Shown here: piece after piece, positions 20,019-29,900 of the stretch
Layout of the letters: each line of letters begins with the position of its first letter
Numbering within the stretch: position 1 is the first letter of the stretch
Assembly (NCBI GenBank): GCA_014843695.1
Contig: CM026398.1
Location: 17,979,593-18,043,592, forward strand
DNA from: Archivesica marissinica
Taxonomy: Eukaryota; Mollusca; Bivalvia; Venerida; Vesicomyidae
Length of the DNA: 64,000 bases
Direction of reading: 5' to 3'
Translations under genes and position numbers: made by a program
The notes under the pieces: model-generated
The model's database searches: none
Seen by the model: the letters and a program-made list of their open reading frames with translations, nothing else
Told to the model about the DNA's origin: nothing

Positions 20019-20117
20019 GTTTCATCAGAAGGAATGACTTGATTGTGCATGAAAAGTTCCACTCACAAGAGAAGAGGTTTAACTGTACTGTATGTTCCAA
20101 AGCATACTTCCAGTCAG
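20019..20117 (+). CDS. C2H2 zinc-finger protein, coding exon 3
   Basis: Acceptor CTATTATAG and donor CAG|GTAAAA bound 99 nt, entry and exit both phase 1. It completes finger 4 exactly (CRICNK joins GFIRRNDLIVHEKFH, giving C-x2-C-x12-H-x3-H at 640-660). It then codes the linker HSQEKRFNC and the first half of finger 5 (CTVCSKAYFQS). Restoration of canonical finger spacing across both junctions strongly supports the splicing. Confidence 0.92.
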
Positions 20118-20249
20118 GTAAAATGCATGTCTGTGTTCTGTTGTGTACTTCCGTGCACACATTCATTAGCTGTATTTGCTTCATAGTCACATAATCGTTG
20201 TTATTTTGAATTCAGATCTCTTCCATATTTCGTATTCAAACTCTGGTTA

Positions 20250-20520
20250 GGGACCTCCGTGACTGAGTGGTTACAGTCGGTGACTTCAAATCACTTGTCC
20301 CTCACTGCTGTAGGTTCGATTCCCACTGAGGTGTTGAATTCGTTCAAGTAAGGAAGCTATCCAGCTGGCTTGCAATAGGTTGGCGGTTCCACCTGTGTAC
20401 CTGCCCGCGCCTGAAATACTGCTCGGATGGACATCCGAGGTCTTCCTCCACCAATAACAGCTGGAGAATCGCCATATGGCCTGAGCTGTTGGTGCAACGT
20501 TAACCCAAAGACAAACAAAC
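20250..20520 (+). repeat. SINE-B, full length
   Basis: tRNA-like head ACCTCCGTGACTGAGTGGTT and B-box GGTTCGATTCCCACTGAGG, a unique body, and the end CCCAAAGACAAACAAACAAA. Reference copy for the family in this window. Confidence 0.8.
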
Positions 20521-20788
20521 AAAACTCTGGATGGAATATTTGATTATTCGTTTCAGCCTTAGAAACGGATGACCAAATCGCAAGGAGAGTACTAATCCTC
20601 AGACTGCAAGATGCTATATACTGATACTAGTTTGTCGCTCCTTGTTTTAATGTAAAGCTTATGGTAAATGAATGGGGATTGTTAAGTTGACCTCATGCTT
20701 TATTTTGGAATATGTCCGGTATTGGCAAATAATTTTGCTAAATTGGTATCCTACTATATTTGTTGTTGGCGTTACCATGGAAACCCTA

Positions 20789-20816
20789 TTATATATATAT
20801 ATATATATATATATAT
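20789..20816. repeat. (TA)n microsatellite
   Basis: About 14 uninterrupted TA units inside intron 3. Confidence 0.9.
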
Positions 20817-20899
20817 TGATGATGTTGTTTAATGACAAGTTAATCTCAAGTTGTTCATGGATACGGAAATCCATTTAAATCTCAGCGGTTGTGATAGCC

Positions 20900-21143
20900 T
20901 TAACCCATTCAACACCAAGTAACTGACATGGACTGGTCCATGATATTTTTAGACCAATAAATTAATAACAAAATTACATTTGGATCAGTTCATTTATCAA
21001 AATGGGTAAAAAAATTTCTAAAAATAGTTATATTACTTGAAAAAAGTGCAGATCCTGATGAGACGGCTCGTCATGAGCCGGCTCATCTGGATCTACACTT
21101 TTTTGTAAGCCAATTTAGAGGTCTGTGGTGTTGAAAGGGTTAA
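20900..21143. mobile_element. TTAA-flanked MITE, family P1 (piggyBac-like)
   Basis: A 244-bp element with ends TTAACCCATTCAACACCAAG and GGTGTTGAAAGGGTTAA, TTAA at both ends. Near its right side is a strong hairpin between GATGAGACGGCTC and GAGCCGGCTCATC. Other copies: 33783-34026, 54206-54428, and a fragment at 17590. Confidence 0.8.
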
Positions 21144-21193
21144 CACCCCTGTATCATGTGTGACTAAAATATACCTACTTTTCTTCAATATGT

Positions 21194-22085
21194 TCTGTGT
21201 GTGTTTTACGTTTATTTATCGTCGCTACCGGTTGCCCATATGAGTGATGCATCCTGAACAGATTAGTCATTTTATATTTTTGGAAGATAGATAGATAGAT
21301 AGATTTCTTTATTTATTTATAGAGGGTGACCTAATTAGTTTTGAACTAATCCTCCTTAGGGCCCTCTTCAATTTGTTAACACTATAGAATAAATGTACAT
21401 ACACAATAATTATAACATAGTTATGCCGTACAATATACATGCATAATGTTGTACAATGTAACTTAAACAACAGCCTAAGTAAATCAGGTACTTTGATAGA
21501 AATACAAAACGACATAAGCATATTGATTTACAATCATTATATATATATAACTGTCTAGTGTCTACCGATTAAAACGTTGTATCCATACTTTACATTTTGT
21601 CTTGAATATATTTAAAGATCTGGACGTCTTAATTTCAAATGGTAGACAATTCCATATCTTTGGACCAGAGTATTCTAATGATTTCTTATACATTTCACAT
21701 CTAGGTCTTGGAATATAGAGATCCATATTTGAAACATTTCTCAATGTCATATCTGAAGTAACTGAATTGCAATGTCTTAATTGAAAATGTTCATTCAAAT
21801 AATTCGGTACAAGATTGTACATAATTTTGTACATTGTTACTGCTTTTTGAAAAATAATCCGTTGGTCAAAAGTCATTATATTAATTTCAGACATTGATTC
21901 ACGCAAAGAAATATAATCTTGGCCCAGAATGAATTTACAAGTGCAAAGATAAAGACAGAGACCCATTCCAGAGTCACCTCTGGTTCTTTTACGTGCACAG
22001 TGTACAACATCGACACAAGACCTTGGTTTAAAGTCCCATCTGAAAGACTGTTAATTTTATTAGGGTCAGACTGGGGATCAATATG
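21194..22085 (-). repeat. SINE-A split by a LINE fragment
   Basis: The 3' tail of SINE-A lies at 21194-21287 (reverse complement ends CGGTAGCGACGATAAATAAA) and its body at about 21946-22085 (TTTAAACCAAGGTCTTGTGT in reverse complement). An intact inverted copy at 31126-31350 shows the two parts are normally contiguous. The gap is the LINE fragment at 21288-21945. Confidence 0.75.
21288..21945 (-). mobile_element. LINE 3' fragment inserted in SINE-A
   Basis: The minus strand encodes a 3' remnant of a LINE ORF2: about 120 residues with YNLVPNYLNEHF, a TLRNVSNMDLYIPRPRCEMY stretch, SGPKIWNCLPFEIK and FKTKCK. This is the recurrent C-terminal signature of Jockey/CR1/L2-like ORF2 proteins. A 3' UTR follows and ends in a (TATC)n tail at 21288-21303. 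It is heavily 5'-truncated and comes from a different lineage than the LINE at 7693-12534. Confidence 0.78.
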
Positions 22086-22320
22086 TCCACTTGAATATCT
22101 TGGCTATGTGAGCTCTCCAGATCTTATTTCCGTGCGTTTTTGTTAAGCGCTATGCTTTCATGTTGTTGTGTTTCAGTAGATTTATGCAGACCAGGAACAA
22201 ACTGTGAAATGTTCCAGATTTCTTTTTTTTAATTATGATCGTGTCTTATCCAGATATGTATGAAAATCACAATTTCACTATTAGAATTATGATATCATTG
22301 TGTAAAATGTTATGCAGACA

Positions 22321-22862
22321 TGGCCCTCACTGCTGTAAGTTTGAATCCCACTGGGTGTATCGAATGCGCTCATGTGAGGTAGCTACATGTATCCAGCTGG
22401 CTTGCGGATGGTCGGTGTTTCTACCCGGTGCCCGTCTGTGACCAGGGTTCATTCTAGGTCAGAATTGTTGGGAGAAGTGAGAAAGCGCGTGATCGCTTCC
22501 TTAAATGGTGTTCATTAATATACTTCTGCAAAATAGGGTTAAAATGCACAGTACAACCATTAAATACAACATAGAATGAGTGCTTTATAATGAGCCAGTG
22601 TATCTTACTAGACAAAATTTTGTTTGAAAATCGTAAAAACTAAAAAAGTAAAAAAAAAATTAGGGAGAAGTGGGCCCCCCAGAGGGCGAAGTCAGGGTCC
22701 CTAGGGCGACAATTTCGCCCACATCGCCCTCTAAAATGATCCCTGACTGTGACTGGACTAGTGCTCAGAGGGGCATATGGGTGTTTTCTGCACCGATAAA
22801 AGCCGGAGAGTTGCCATTAACCTAAACTGTCATTGTGATTTTAAACCCTCACAAAAAATAAA
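22321..22862 (+). repeat. SINE-B split by a hAT-like MITE
   Basis: The head and first body half lie at 22321-22442 (CCTCACTGCTGTAAGTTTGA, CAGCTGGCTTGCGGATGG). The second half is at 22746-22862 (TGCTCAGAGGGGCATATGGG, GAGAGTTGCCATTAACCTAA). The intervening 303 bp is the MITE below. Confidence 0.72.
22443..22745. mobile_element. hAT-like MITE (CAGGG ends)
   Basis: Starts CAGGGTTCATTCTAGG and ends TCTAAAATGATCCCTG, imperfect inverted termini. It is flanked by the near-identical octamers TCTGTGAC (22435-22442) and ACTGTGAC (22746-22753), an 8-bp target duplication typical of hAT. The same element forms both outer arms of the palindrome at 51873-53946. Confidence 0.72.
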
Positions 22863-22953
22863 CCAGACATGCGGAAAACCCCGTCAGAATTGGTGACAAG
22901 TTACATTTTCATGACATTACCTTCCTTCTGATAATTGTTCATGAAATTTTCAG

Positions 22954-23075
22954 GGGATTTGTGCAGACATATAAGAAGAAGTCACAGAGATATGTGCGAG
23001 TTCTCCTGCCATCATTGCAGAGAGAAATATTTCTCTCAAAAATCGCTGAATCTACACGTGAAGAATAAACACTGA
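22954..23075 (+). CDS. C2H2 zinc-finger protein, coding exon 4 (last)
   Basis: Acceptor GAAATTTTCAG; 122 nt entered in phase 1 and ended by TGA at 23073-23075. It completes finger 5 (YFQS joins GDLCRHIRRSH, C-x2-C-x12-H-x4-H at 668-689) and adds finger 6 (CHHCREKYFSQKSLNLH...H, 697-718). The protein ends exactly at the last zinc-binding histidine. All junctions keep one frame of 719 codons including stop. Confidence 0.92.
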
Positions 23076-23237
23076 CTGAGGTTCCATGTTGATACATGTA
23101 ATTATAGCTGTAAAGCTTATATCTTATTTCCTATGAAAGTTTTACTGTTTACATGTTTCATTATGCTATTTCATGTTTTAATTTGCTGAGGGCCTCATGG
23201 TAGATTGACTTAATTGTTCAAATGAGTTCTCTCGTTA

Positions 23238-23243
23238 AATAAA
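23238..23243 (+). promoter_or_regulatory. Putative polyadenylation signal of the zinc-finger gene
   Basis: AATAAA in GTTAAATAAAGTC, about 165 nt after the stop codon, followed by a (TTA)n run. The context also resembles the 3' end of some LINE/SINE elements, so it may be transposon-derived. Confidence 0.45.
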
Positions 23244-23290
23244 GTCTTTATTATTATTATTATTATAAGCAAACTGTGATTAGTAAAATA

Positions 23291-23451
23291 CAGTAAAACC
23301 TGCCTTAAGCAGCCAGCCAAGGAAATCACAGAAAGTGGCTACTTAATAGGGGTCAAATGTATAACAATGTAACATAATGGGAATCTGAAGACTGGCTGTT
23401 TAATGCAGGTTGGTTACGTAATAGAGGTGACCACTAACAGAGGTTTGACTG
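23291..23451. mobile_element. pogo-like MITE, source of the adjacent minisatellite
   Basis: Flanked by TA, starts CAGTAAAACCTGCCTTAAG and ends CTAACAGAGGTTTGACTG. An interior AAGCAGCCAGCCAAGGAAAT block is shared in inverted form with 37735-37912. Its last ~35 bp is the founding unit of the array that begins immediately at 23452. Confidence 0.75.
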
Positions 23452-24715
23452 TATAATAGAGGTGACCACTAACACAGGTTTGACTGTATAATAGAGGTGA
23501 CCACTAACACAGGCGTGACTGTATAATATAGGTGACCACTAACACACGTTTGACTGTATGACAGAGGTGATAACTAACGCAGGTTTGAATGTATAATAGA
23601 GGTGACCACTAACGCAGGTTTGAATGTATAATAGAGATGACCACTAACACAGGTTTGACTGTATAATAGAGGTGACCAGTAACACAGGCTTGACCGTATA
23701 ATATAGGTGACCACTAACACAGGTTTGAATGTATAATAGAGGTGACCACTAACACAGGTTTGAATGTATAATAGAGGTGACCAGTAACACAGGTTTGAAT
23801 GTATAATAGAGGTGACCACTAACACAGGTTTGAATGTATAATAGAGGTGACCACTAACACAGGTTTGAATGTATAATAGAGGTGACCACTAACACAGGTT
23901 TGAATGTATAATAGAGGTGACCACTAACACAGGTTTGAATGTATAATAGAGGTGACCAGTAACACATATTTAAATGTATAATAGAGGTGACCAGTAACAC
24001 AGATTTGAATGTATAATAGAGGTGACCACTAACACAGGCTTGACCGTATAATATAGGTTACCACTAACACAGGTTTGAATGTATAATAGAGGTGACCACT
24101 AACACAGGTTTGAATGTATAATAGAGGTGACCAGTAACACAGATTTAAATGTATAATAGAGGTGACCAGTAACACAGATTTGAATGTATAATAGAGGTGA
24201 CCAGTAACACAGGTTTGAATGTATAATAGAGGTGACCACTAACACAGGTTTGAATGTATAATAGAGGTGACCACTAACACAGGTTTGAATGTATAATAGA
24301 GGTGACCAGTAACACAGGTTTGAATGTATAATAGAGGTGACCAGTAACACAGATTTAAATGTATAATAGAGGTGACCAGTAACACAGATTTGAATGTATA
24401 ATAGAGGTGACCACTAATACAGGTTTGACTGTATAATAGAGGTAACCACTAACACAGATTTGAATGTATAATAGAGGTGACCACTAACACAGGTTTGAAT
24501 GTATAATAGAGGTGACCACTAACACAGGTTTGAATGTATAATAGATGTGACCAGTAACACAGGTTTGAATGTATAATAGAGGTGACCAGTAACACAGATT
24601 TAAATGTATAATAGAGGTGACCAGTAACACAGATTTGAATGTATAATAGAGGTGACCACTAACACAGGTTTGAATGTATAATAGAGGTGACCAGTAACAC
24701 AGGTTTGAATGTATG
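23452..24715. repeat. Minisatellite, 35 bp x about 36, MITE-derived
   Basis: Units of 35 bp containing AATAGAGGTGACCACTAACA followed by CAGGTTTGAATGTAT. Variants CCACT/CCAGT and CAGGTTTGAA/CAGATTTGAA/CAGATTTAAA recur in blocks, showing multi-unit duplications. It starts at the right end of the pogo-like MITE, whose terminal inverted repeat is one unit. Confidence 0.93.
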
Positions 24716-24919
24716 CTCAAAGTAATGTCAGGAATTATTACTCCTGTGATCAATGTATTTATAGTCAGTACATCTATCATTGTAAATATGTGATTACGTT
24801 ATGTTGCACATATAGTCAGCCTTGTTCGACGAGGTCGTAACTTCAAAACAACTACAGGAGACAAACAATATCAGTTTCTAAAATAACGTAATCGCAATTC
24901 ATTGACATACAGTCATCAT

Positions 24920-25105
24920 CCGTTACCGGTATGTCAAAGTCGGTTATGTCGAATTCTCCGGTTATCTCGAAGTCGGGTTAATGTCCCGTTTCAGACACTA
25001 TCATTTTACATATAACTGGATCTGTTTATATCGAATTTCGTCAAACTTCGACTATGTCAAAGTGTTTTGTTCGGTCCGACGGAATTTGACATAATGTATG
25101 TAGAC
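24920..25105. mobile_element. Possible Tc1/mariner-like MITE remnant
   Basis: TACAGTCATCATCCG on the left and GTAGACTGTA on the right, with interior TCGAATT/GTCAAAGT motifs in both orientations. Ends are too diverged for a firm call. Confidence 0.35.
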
Positions 25106-25200
25106 TGTACTGTGTACATATATATAAAATGTGTATGCTTATTTCTTTATAATATCTTAGATCATATTCAACTGTTTGAGAAAAGTATATCGTGTATTAG

Positions 25201-25267
25201 CCTGGGAACAGGCGTCGATATATTTTGCCTGGTCAGTCAAATAAATATCGACAGACTGGAACCCAGG
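25201..25267. mobile_element. CCTGGG-ended element, internally deleted
   Basis: Starts CCTGGGAACAGGCGTCGATA and ends GACAGACTGGAACCCAGG, matching both ends of the 139-bp copy at 31398-31536, but most of the middle is lost. Confidence 0.6.
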
Positions 25268-25291
25268 ATAATCGTGTATTGCTGTTTTACA

Positions 25292-25383
25292 CACAGGGAT
25301 TCGGCACGTTTGGGGGTACTAGTATATATATTTAAGTACTTAAATATATATACTAGTACCCCCAAACGTGCCAAATCCCTGTG
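25292..25383. mobile_element. Palindromic hAT-like foldback MITE, copy 2
   Basis: A 92-bp near-perfect palindrome with the same arms as the copy at 18610, one mismatch near the right end (CCAAATCCC versus CCGAATCCC). Exact 8-bp target duplication GTTTTACA (25284-25291 and 25384-25391). Confidence 0.85.
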
Positions 25384-25419
25384 GTTTTACAATGTACATC
25401 AACTTTTTTTAAATTTCAG

Positions 25420-25561
25420 AATGATGCTGCAAAGTGCATATAACTTCTGTGTTTCGGCATCTTGCAAAGCCATGGATGATGGATGTATCCCTTTCAAATG
25501 TGACCTTTGTCATGAAACTTGTGGGATAAGGCTAAGACCGTTATATCAATTGGCATGGTAG
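25420..25561 (+). pseudogene. Possible zinc-finger pseudoexon
   Basis: An acceptor-like TTTTTTTAAATTTCAG precedes a short frame containing PFKCDLCHETCG, a half-finger (C-x2-C), and then a stop. A shifted frame downstream gives RRLEHSHLV, which could be the decayed second half. It cannot be spliced in phase to exon 3 of the zinc-finger gene. Either a decayed finger copy or chance. Confidence 0.25.
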
Positions 25562-25627
25562 GAGACTGGAGCATTCACACCTGGTCATGGATGAAACGGC
25601 TGAAAGATTAATGTGCTACACTAACCG

Positions 25628-25880
25628 TCTCCGTGGCCTAGTGGTTGAGGCGTCCGCCTACGGAGCGGGAGATCGGAGGTTCAAAACCTTGTCATGGGTT
25701 TGTTCTGATATGGCCGGTTGGTGAGCCGCCAGCTAAGTAATGGTTACCAATTGCCTACCAGCCTGGCACCAGGCATACAAGCATAGGATTCTGGAAATAC
25801 TGATGTTCATAAAAAGATGTGTCTCATAAGTCATAAATGGCTGGCCCTTTTAATAGGGGTGACACCAAAATAAACACACT
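25628..25880 (+). repeat. SINE-E (tRNA-derived)
   Basis: A-box-like CTCCGTGGCCTAGTGGTTGA and B-box GGAGGTTCAAAACC about 45 nt apart, then a ~180-bp body ending GGGGTGACACCAAAATAAAC. Single copy in the window, so the limits are approximate. Confidence 0.6.
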
Positions 25881-26158
25881 AACCATTTATGGCGTAATTT
25901 ATAGCAACGTACCCATAATTGAACTATGTGCACATTTTAAGCCTGGAATGTAATTAGTTTGAAACAGTATAGAACTGACTGAAAAGTGCAATGTCATTGC
26001 GTTTGTTTCTTCCCTCACAATGACTGAGTTACTACAGTACAATTAAATAACATATATAATATATATAAACATGTCACACTGAAAGATTACACAAACTTCC
26101 TTCAATTCAACGTGATAGTTAAATCATAAGAACAAGTGTAATAGATATACTTACCATC

Positions 26159-27242
26159 CAAAGTGCTTGTATATCTCTCAACTCTTCCTGTTCACTATCC
26201 TACATTTATACCATCCAATGTTCTTGTATATCTCTCAACTCTTCTTGTTCACTATCCTACATTTATACCATCCAATGTTCTTGTATATCTCTCAACTCTT
26301 CCTGTTCACTATCCTACATTTATACCATCCAAAGTGCTTGTATATCTCTCAACTCTTCTTGTTCACTATCCTACATTTATACCATCCAATGTTCTTGTAT
26401 ATCTCTCAACTCTTCTTGTTCACTGTCCTACATTTATACCATCCAATGTTCTTGTATATCTCTCAACTCTTCTTGTTCACTATCCTACATTTATACCATC
26501 CAATGTTCTTGTATATCTCTCAACTCTTCTTGTTCACTGTCCTACATTTATACCATCCAATGTTCTTGTATATCTCTCAACTCTTCTTGTTCACTGTCCT
26601 ACATTTATACCATCCAATGTTCTTGTATATCTCTCAACTCTTCTTGTTCACTGTCCTACATTTATACCATCCAATGTTCTTGTATATCTCTCAACTCTTC
26701 CTGTTCACTATCCTACATTTATACCATCCAATGTTCTTGTATATCTCTCAACTCTTCTTGTTCACTGTCCTACATTTATACCATCCAATGTTCTTGTATA
26801 TCTCTCAACTCTTCCTGTTCACTATCCTACATTTATACCATCCAATGTTCTTGTATATCTCTCAACTCTTCCTGTTCACTGTCCTACATTTATACCATCC
26901 AATGTTCTTGTATATCTCTCAACTCTTCTTGTTCACTGTCCTACATTTATACCATCCAATGTTCTTGTATATCTCTCAACTCTTCTTGTTCACTATCCTA
27001 CATTTATACCATCCAATGTTCTTGTATATCTCTCAACTCTTCTTGTTCACTGTCCTACATTTATACCATCCAATGTTCTTGTATATCTCTCAACTCTTCC
27101 TGTTCACTATCCTACATTTATACCATCCAATGTTCTTGTATATCTCTCAACTCTTCCTGTTCACTGTCCTACATTTATACCATCCAATGTTCTTGTATAT
27201 CTCTCAACTCTTCTTGTTCACTGTCCTACATTTATACCATCA
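26159..27242. repeat. Minisatellite, 57 bp x 19
   Basis: Units contain TTCTTGTATATCTCTCAACT, TTGTTCACTGTCCTACAT and TTATACCATCCAATG. Two alternating positions (CTTCTTG/CTTCCTG and ACTATCC/ACTGTCC) vary among units. Because 57 is divisible by three, two forward frames stay open for more than 1 kb, but the repetitive hydrophobic 19-residue peptides show no other coding sign. A lone diverged unit lies at 27388-27440. Confidence 0.95.
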
Positions 27243-27387
27243 GGGGGAGGACTTAAACTAATGTTGTCAGAACTTGTTGTCCAACCCTTTTTGCCTGTAT
27301 TTCCCTGTATATATGAATAATTGTGTAGAATGTGTTGATTATATATATGTATAGAGCAAATAAAATATTATTAAACTAAACTAATAC

Positions 27388-27440
27388 CATCCAAAGTGCT
27401 TGTATATCCCTCAACTCTGCTTGTTCACTATCCTACATTT
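27388..27440. repeat. Orphan unit of the 57-bp minisatellite
   Basis: TACCATCCAAAGTGCTTGTA then CTCAACTCTGCTTGTTCAC: one diverged unit, separated from the main array by about 145 bp that ends in an AAATAAAATATTATTAAAC tail. The spacer may be an inserted element with an A-rich end. Confidence 0.7.
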
Positions 27441-27649
27441 AGTACTCAAAATAAATATTTAACTCATTTAACTCATTTTACACATCACCAATTATATCAA
27501 TTACAAAATACAATACAATTTTTCAGATAAATTCAATTAAAACTGATTAAAATCACTGGAAACCTGTGTCTCCTTATTACCATGTTAATGATTCTGTGTA
27601 CATTTCATTAAAAACACACGATGTTAGTAATGTGTTCACTTCAGTCACT

Positions 27650-28760
27650 TTTCCATCCCTTGGGTCTTGGTTACACTCGGTGGATATGAAAGTCTGCATC
27701 TTCATAAGATTTTCTCACGTTACCTGATTTTATTGGAAATGTTCTTCCTACTGCTCTTCTATCCATTACCTATACTGTATCTGAAGTCTTATCACTCCCT
27801 TTGTCTTCTGTTTCTTCAACACCGGATATCCTATCATCACTTTAGCTCCATCTACCTCAGTATGACTATCATCTTCCTCTCTATCCTTGATACCTATAAT
27901 CTCAGTATATCTGTTGACGATGCCTTCTACCTCAGTATCCATATCTTCTTCTGTCATTAGGCTCTTCTTGGTTATCTCTATGAATACCTTGTCTATCTGT
28001 AGCTTCTGCAGCTGCTATGTTGCTCCATTTAGCTGGAGTTTCTTTTCTTTGATGCGCATCTTTAGCTTCAGTATTCTCATGCATTCTAGTTATATCCCTA
28101 TCTAATCATATATATATTATCTGGACTTCAGGTATTTGGGCATCTTCATCTGACTCATCATCAGTGATGTCACTTTCAGATTTACTCATCGCTACTTCTT
28201 CTGTTGCAGTGGATGTTACTTTAGTATCATCTTTATCTTCCAACTTCTTTACATTGTTCTTACTTGTTTTCAGTACTGATATGGGGACCTTCTTTCCCTT
28301 TTATATCTCCTATTTCGTCTTTAATGGTAATATGTGATTCTCTTGTAGAGTCTTTTCAACTCCTGTCTATTGATCTAAGCTTGGAATACAGGTATATCCG
28401 TCTGTATCTGTTCTTTGTATCTGTCTGACAGTTTGTGTTTTTATTAACCATGATTGTAGAATTATCACTAAAACGGTTTCTCCATACTCTGTACAAGACA
28501 ACTCTGGTGATCTTCAGGCTGTCAAAATGGCATCGCATTAAAGAGTCTTCTCTTGTCATACATTGCTGTCTGGTAGTTATCCATCTTTGACTGTTTTTCT
28601 CCATCTTTCTATTAGTGGGTGTTCGCGTTGTTGGCGTCTTATCTCCCTTTATTGTATTTGTGCAATTGGTGTTCCTGGTGTATCAGTGACATCCACAATG
28701 TTGATATTTGCTGCAGATATAACGTCAAATGATGTTTCATTGATGCAACAACAAATGGCC
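27650..28760 (-). pseudogene. Decayed coding region, possibly Ty3/Gypsy-like pol remnant
   Basis: The minus strand reads, across several stops and frameshifts, as coding-like sequence. Around 28740-28450 there is a stretch resembling the segment between RNase H and integrase of Ty3/Gypsy pol: IAQIQ, REIRRQQREHPLIERWRKTV, and later FDSLKITRVVLYR. Around 28300-28110 and 28105-27766 it becomes Lys/Glu/Asp-rich (KSESDITDDESDEDAQIPE, then a second charged frame). No single frame exceeds about 80 codons, so no product is expected. The Gypsy reading rests on weak similarity; a decayed host gene is possible. Confidence 0.35.
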
Positions 28761-28761
28761 T

Positions 28762-28990
28762 TCGTCCGCCTCCGTGGTCGAGTTGTTGCGGTCGCTGATC
28801 ACTGATGGTTACTGGTTCGAGCCCCGCTCAGACCGTGTCTCTTTATATGAAAAAGTTGGCAGTTTCTTACAGAGGTTGGTGCACCAAGTACTGGTTAACT
28901 GCTGGAGCCTGCAAGGTGTTGTTAGGTAAACTGCCCGTCTCTCAAATGGGCAACCGGTATCGACGTTATATAAACTGAAATAAAAATTTT
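28762..28990 (+). repeat. SINE-F (tRNA-derived)
   Basis: Head CGCCTCCGTGGTCGAGTTG, B-box GGTTCGAGCCCCGCTC, body, and the tail GGGCAACCGGTATCGACG followed by A-rich sequence. The tail resembles that of SINE-A. Confidence 0.7.
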
Positions 28991-29012
28991 AAAAATAAAG
29001 TGCATCAAAATA

Positions 29013-29277
29013 AATCTACCACCTCCATAGAGTTGCAGATAAGGAAATCCCATCTGAAGGGCTGAAGATGTTTGCATGGCAGAGTTAGAGCATCGTTCTT
29101 TAGTTTAAACACTATTTATTCCAATAAATTACATCTAAAACATACGAATATTACAATTTTTACCAATTTTGAATAATTTAGATTGGAAAACAAGTTTTCA
29201 TAAAACTTAAATCATTCTTTGCACGTATCTTCAACGCTCGGGTGGGATTTCCTTATCTGTAACTCTTGGAAGTGCTA
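29013..29277. mobile_element. TIR-bearing nonautonomous DNA element
   Basis: Inverted termini: AGAGTTGCAGATAAGGAAAT near 29030 and its complement ATTTCCTTATCTGTAACTCT near 29250, about 30 bp with few mismatches and a weaker outer extension. No target duplication is clear and no transposase is present. Confidence 0.6.
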
Positions 29278-29325
29278 TATTCACTTTATCCCTACACTTT
29301 TTTGGCCAATCGAAGTCATCATTGG

Positions 29326-29510
29326 TTTATACAAATTTGTTTTAGCTTAATTGCGAAACAAGCTCCTACAACTTGTATTAATCACCCTCATACAAGTGAT
29401 AGAATCCATCGCCACGAGGGAGAATTGTGGAATTAATTTAAATACCTTGCTTACAGTTTGGCGTGAAATACGGACCTAAAGCGAATGCGATATCGCGACT
29501 TCCACGTTAC
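29326..29510 (-). repeat. SINE-C, degraded
   Basis: The reverse complement carries the decayed head (AAGTCGCGATATCGC), the body with GGCGATGGATTCTATCA-like sequence, and the shared tail GATTAATACAAGTTG. Confidence 0.55.
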
Positions 29511-29627
29511 GTTGTTTTAATGCCCCTTCAATTCGTTGCATGCATAATTGTAAATTGTAACCAGAATCGTTAATGGTAACTTTTGAATTAAACATGATGG
29601 CATATATCTTCCAAAGTGAATACTTTG

Positions 29628-29835
29628 TTTATACAAATTTATTTTAGCTCGATTGTGAAACAAGTTCTTTCAACTTGTATTAATTACTCTCGAGACCTCA
29701 TTCCTGATGGAATCCATCGCCACGAAGGAGAGAGAAGAGGCAACGTGGAATTTAAATGCCTTGCCTAAGGGCACAATCGTAACGGCTCCAGCGGGGCTCG
29801 AACTCCGGACCTTTCGCACCTGAAGTGAGTGAATG
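29628..29835 (-). repeat. SINE-C, head-truncated
   Basis: The reverse complement matches 30547-30765 from the B-box region (GGAGTTCGAGCCCCGCTGGA) through ATGGATTCCATCAGGAATGA to AAAATAAATTTGTATAAAC. The A-box side breaks off at the junction with a SINE-B fragment. Confidence 0.7.
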
Positions 29836-29845
29836 CTTGATAAGT

Positions 29846-29900
29846 TTTGGAGAGTCGCTGTATGACCTAAGCTGTTTATGCCAAAATCAAACAAACTGTA
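29846..29900 (+). repeat. SINE-B 3' fragment
   Basis: GGAGAGTCGCTGTATGACCT then AAGCTGTTTATGCC and CAAACAAAC: the 3' end of SINE-B, fused to truncated SINE-C. Confidence 0.6.

Noticed and set aside
26163..27320. Forward open frames of 364-385 codons in the 57-bp array
   Set aside because: The period is divisible by three, so frames without a stop in the unit stay open; two frames are open at once and the peptide is low complexity.
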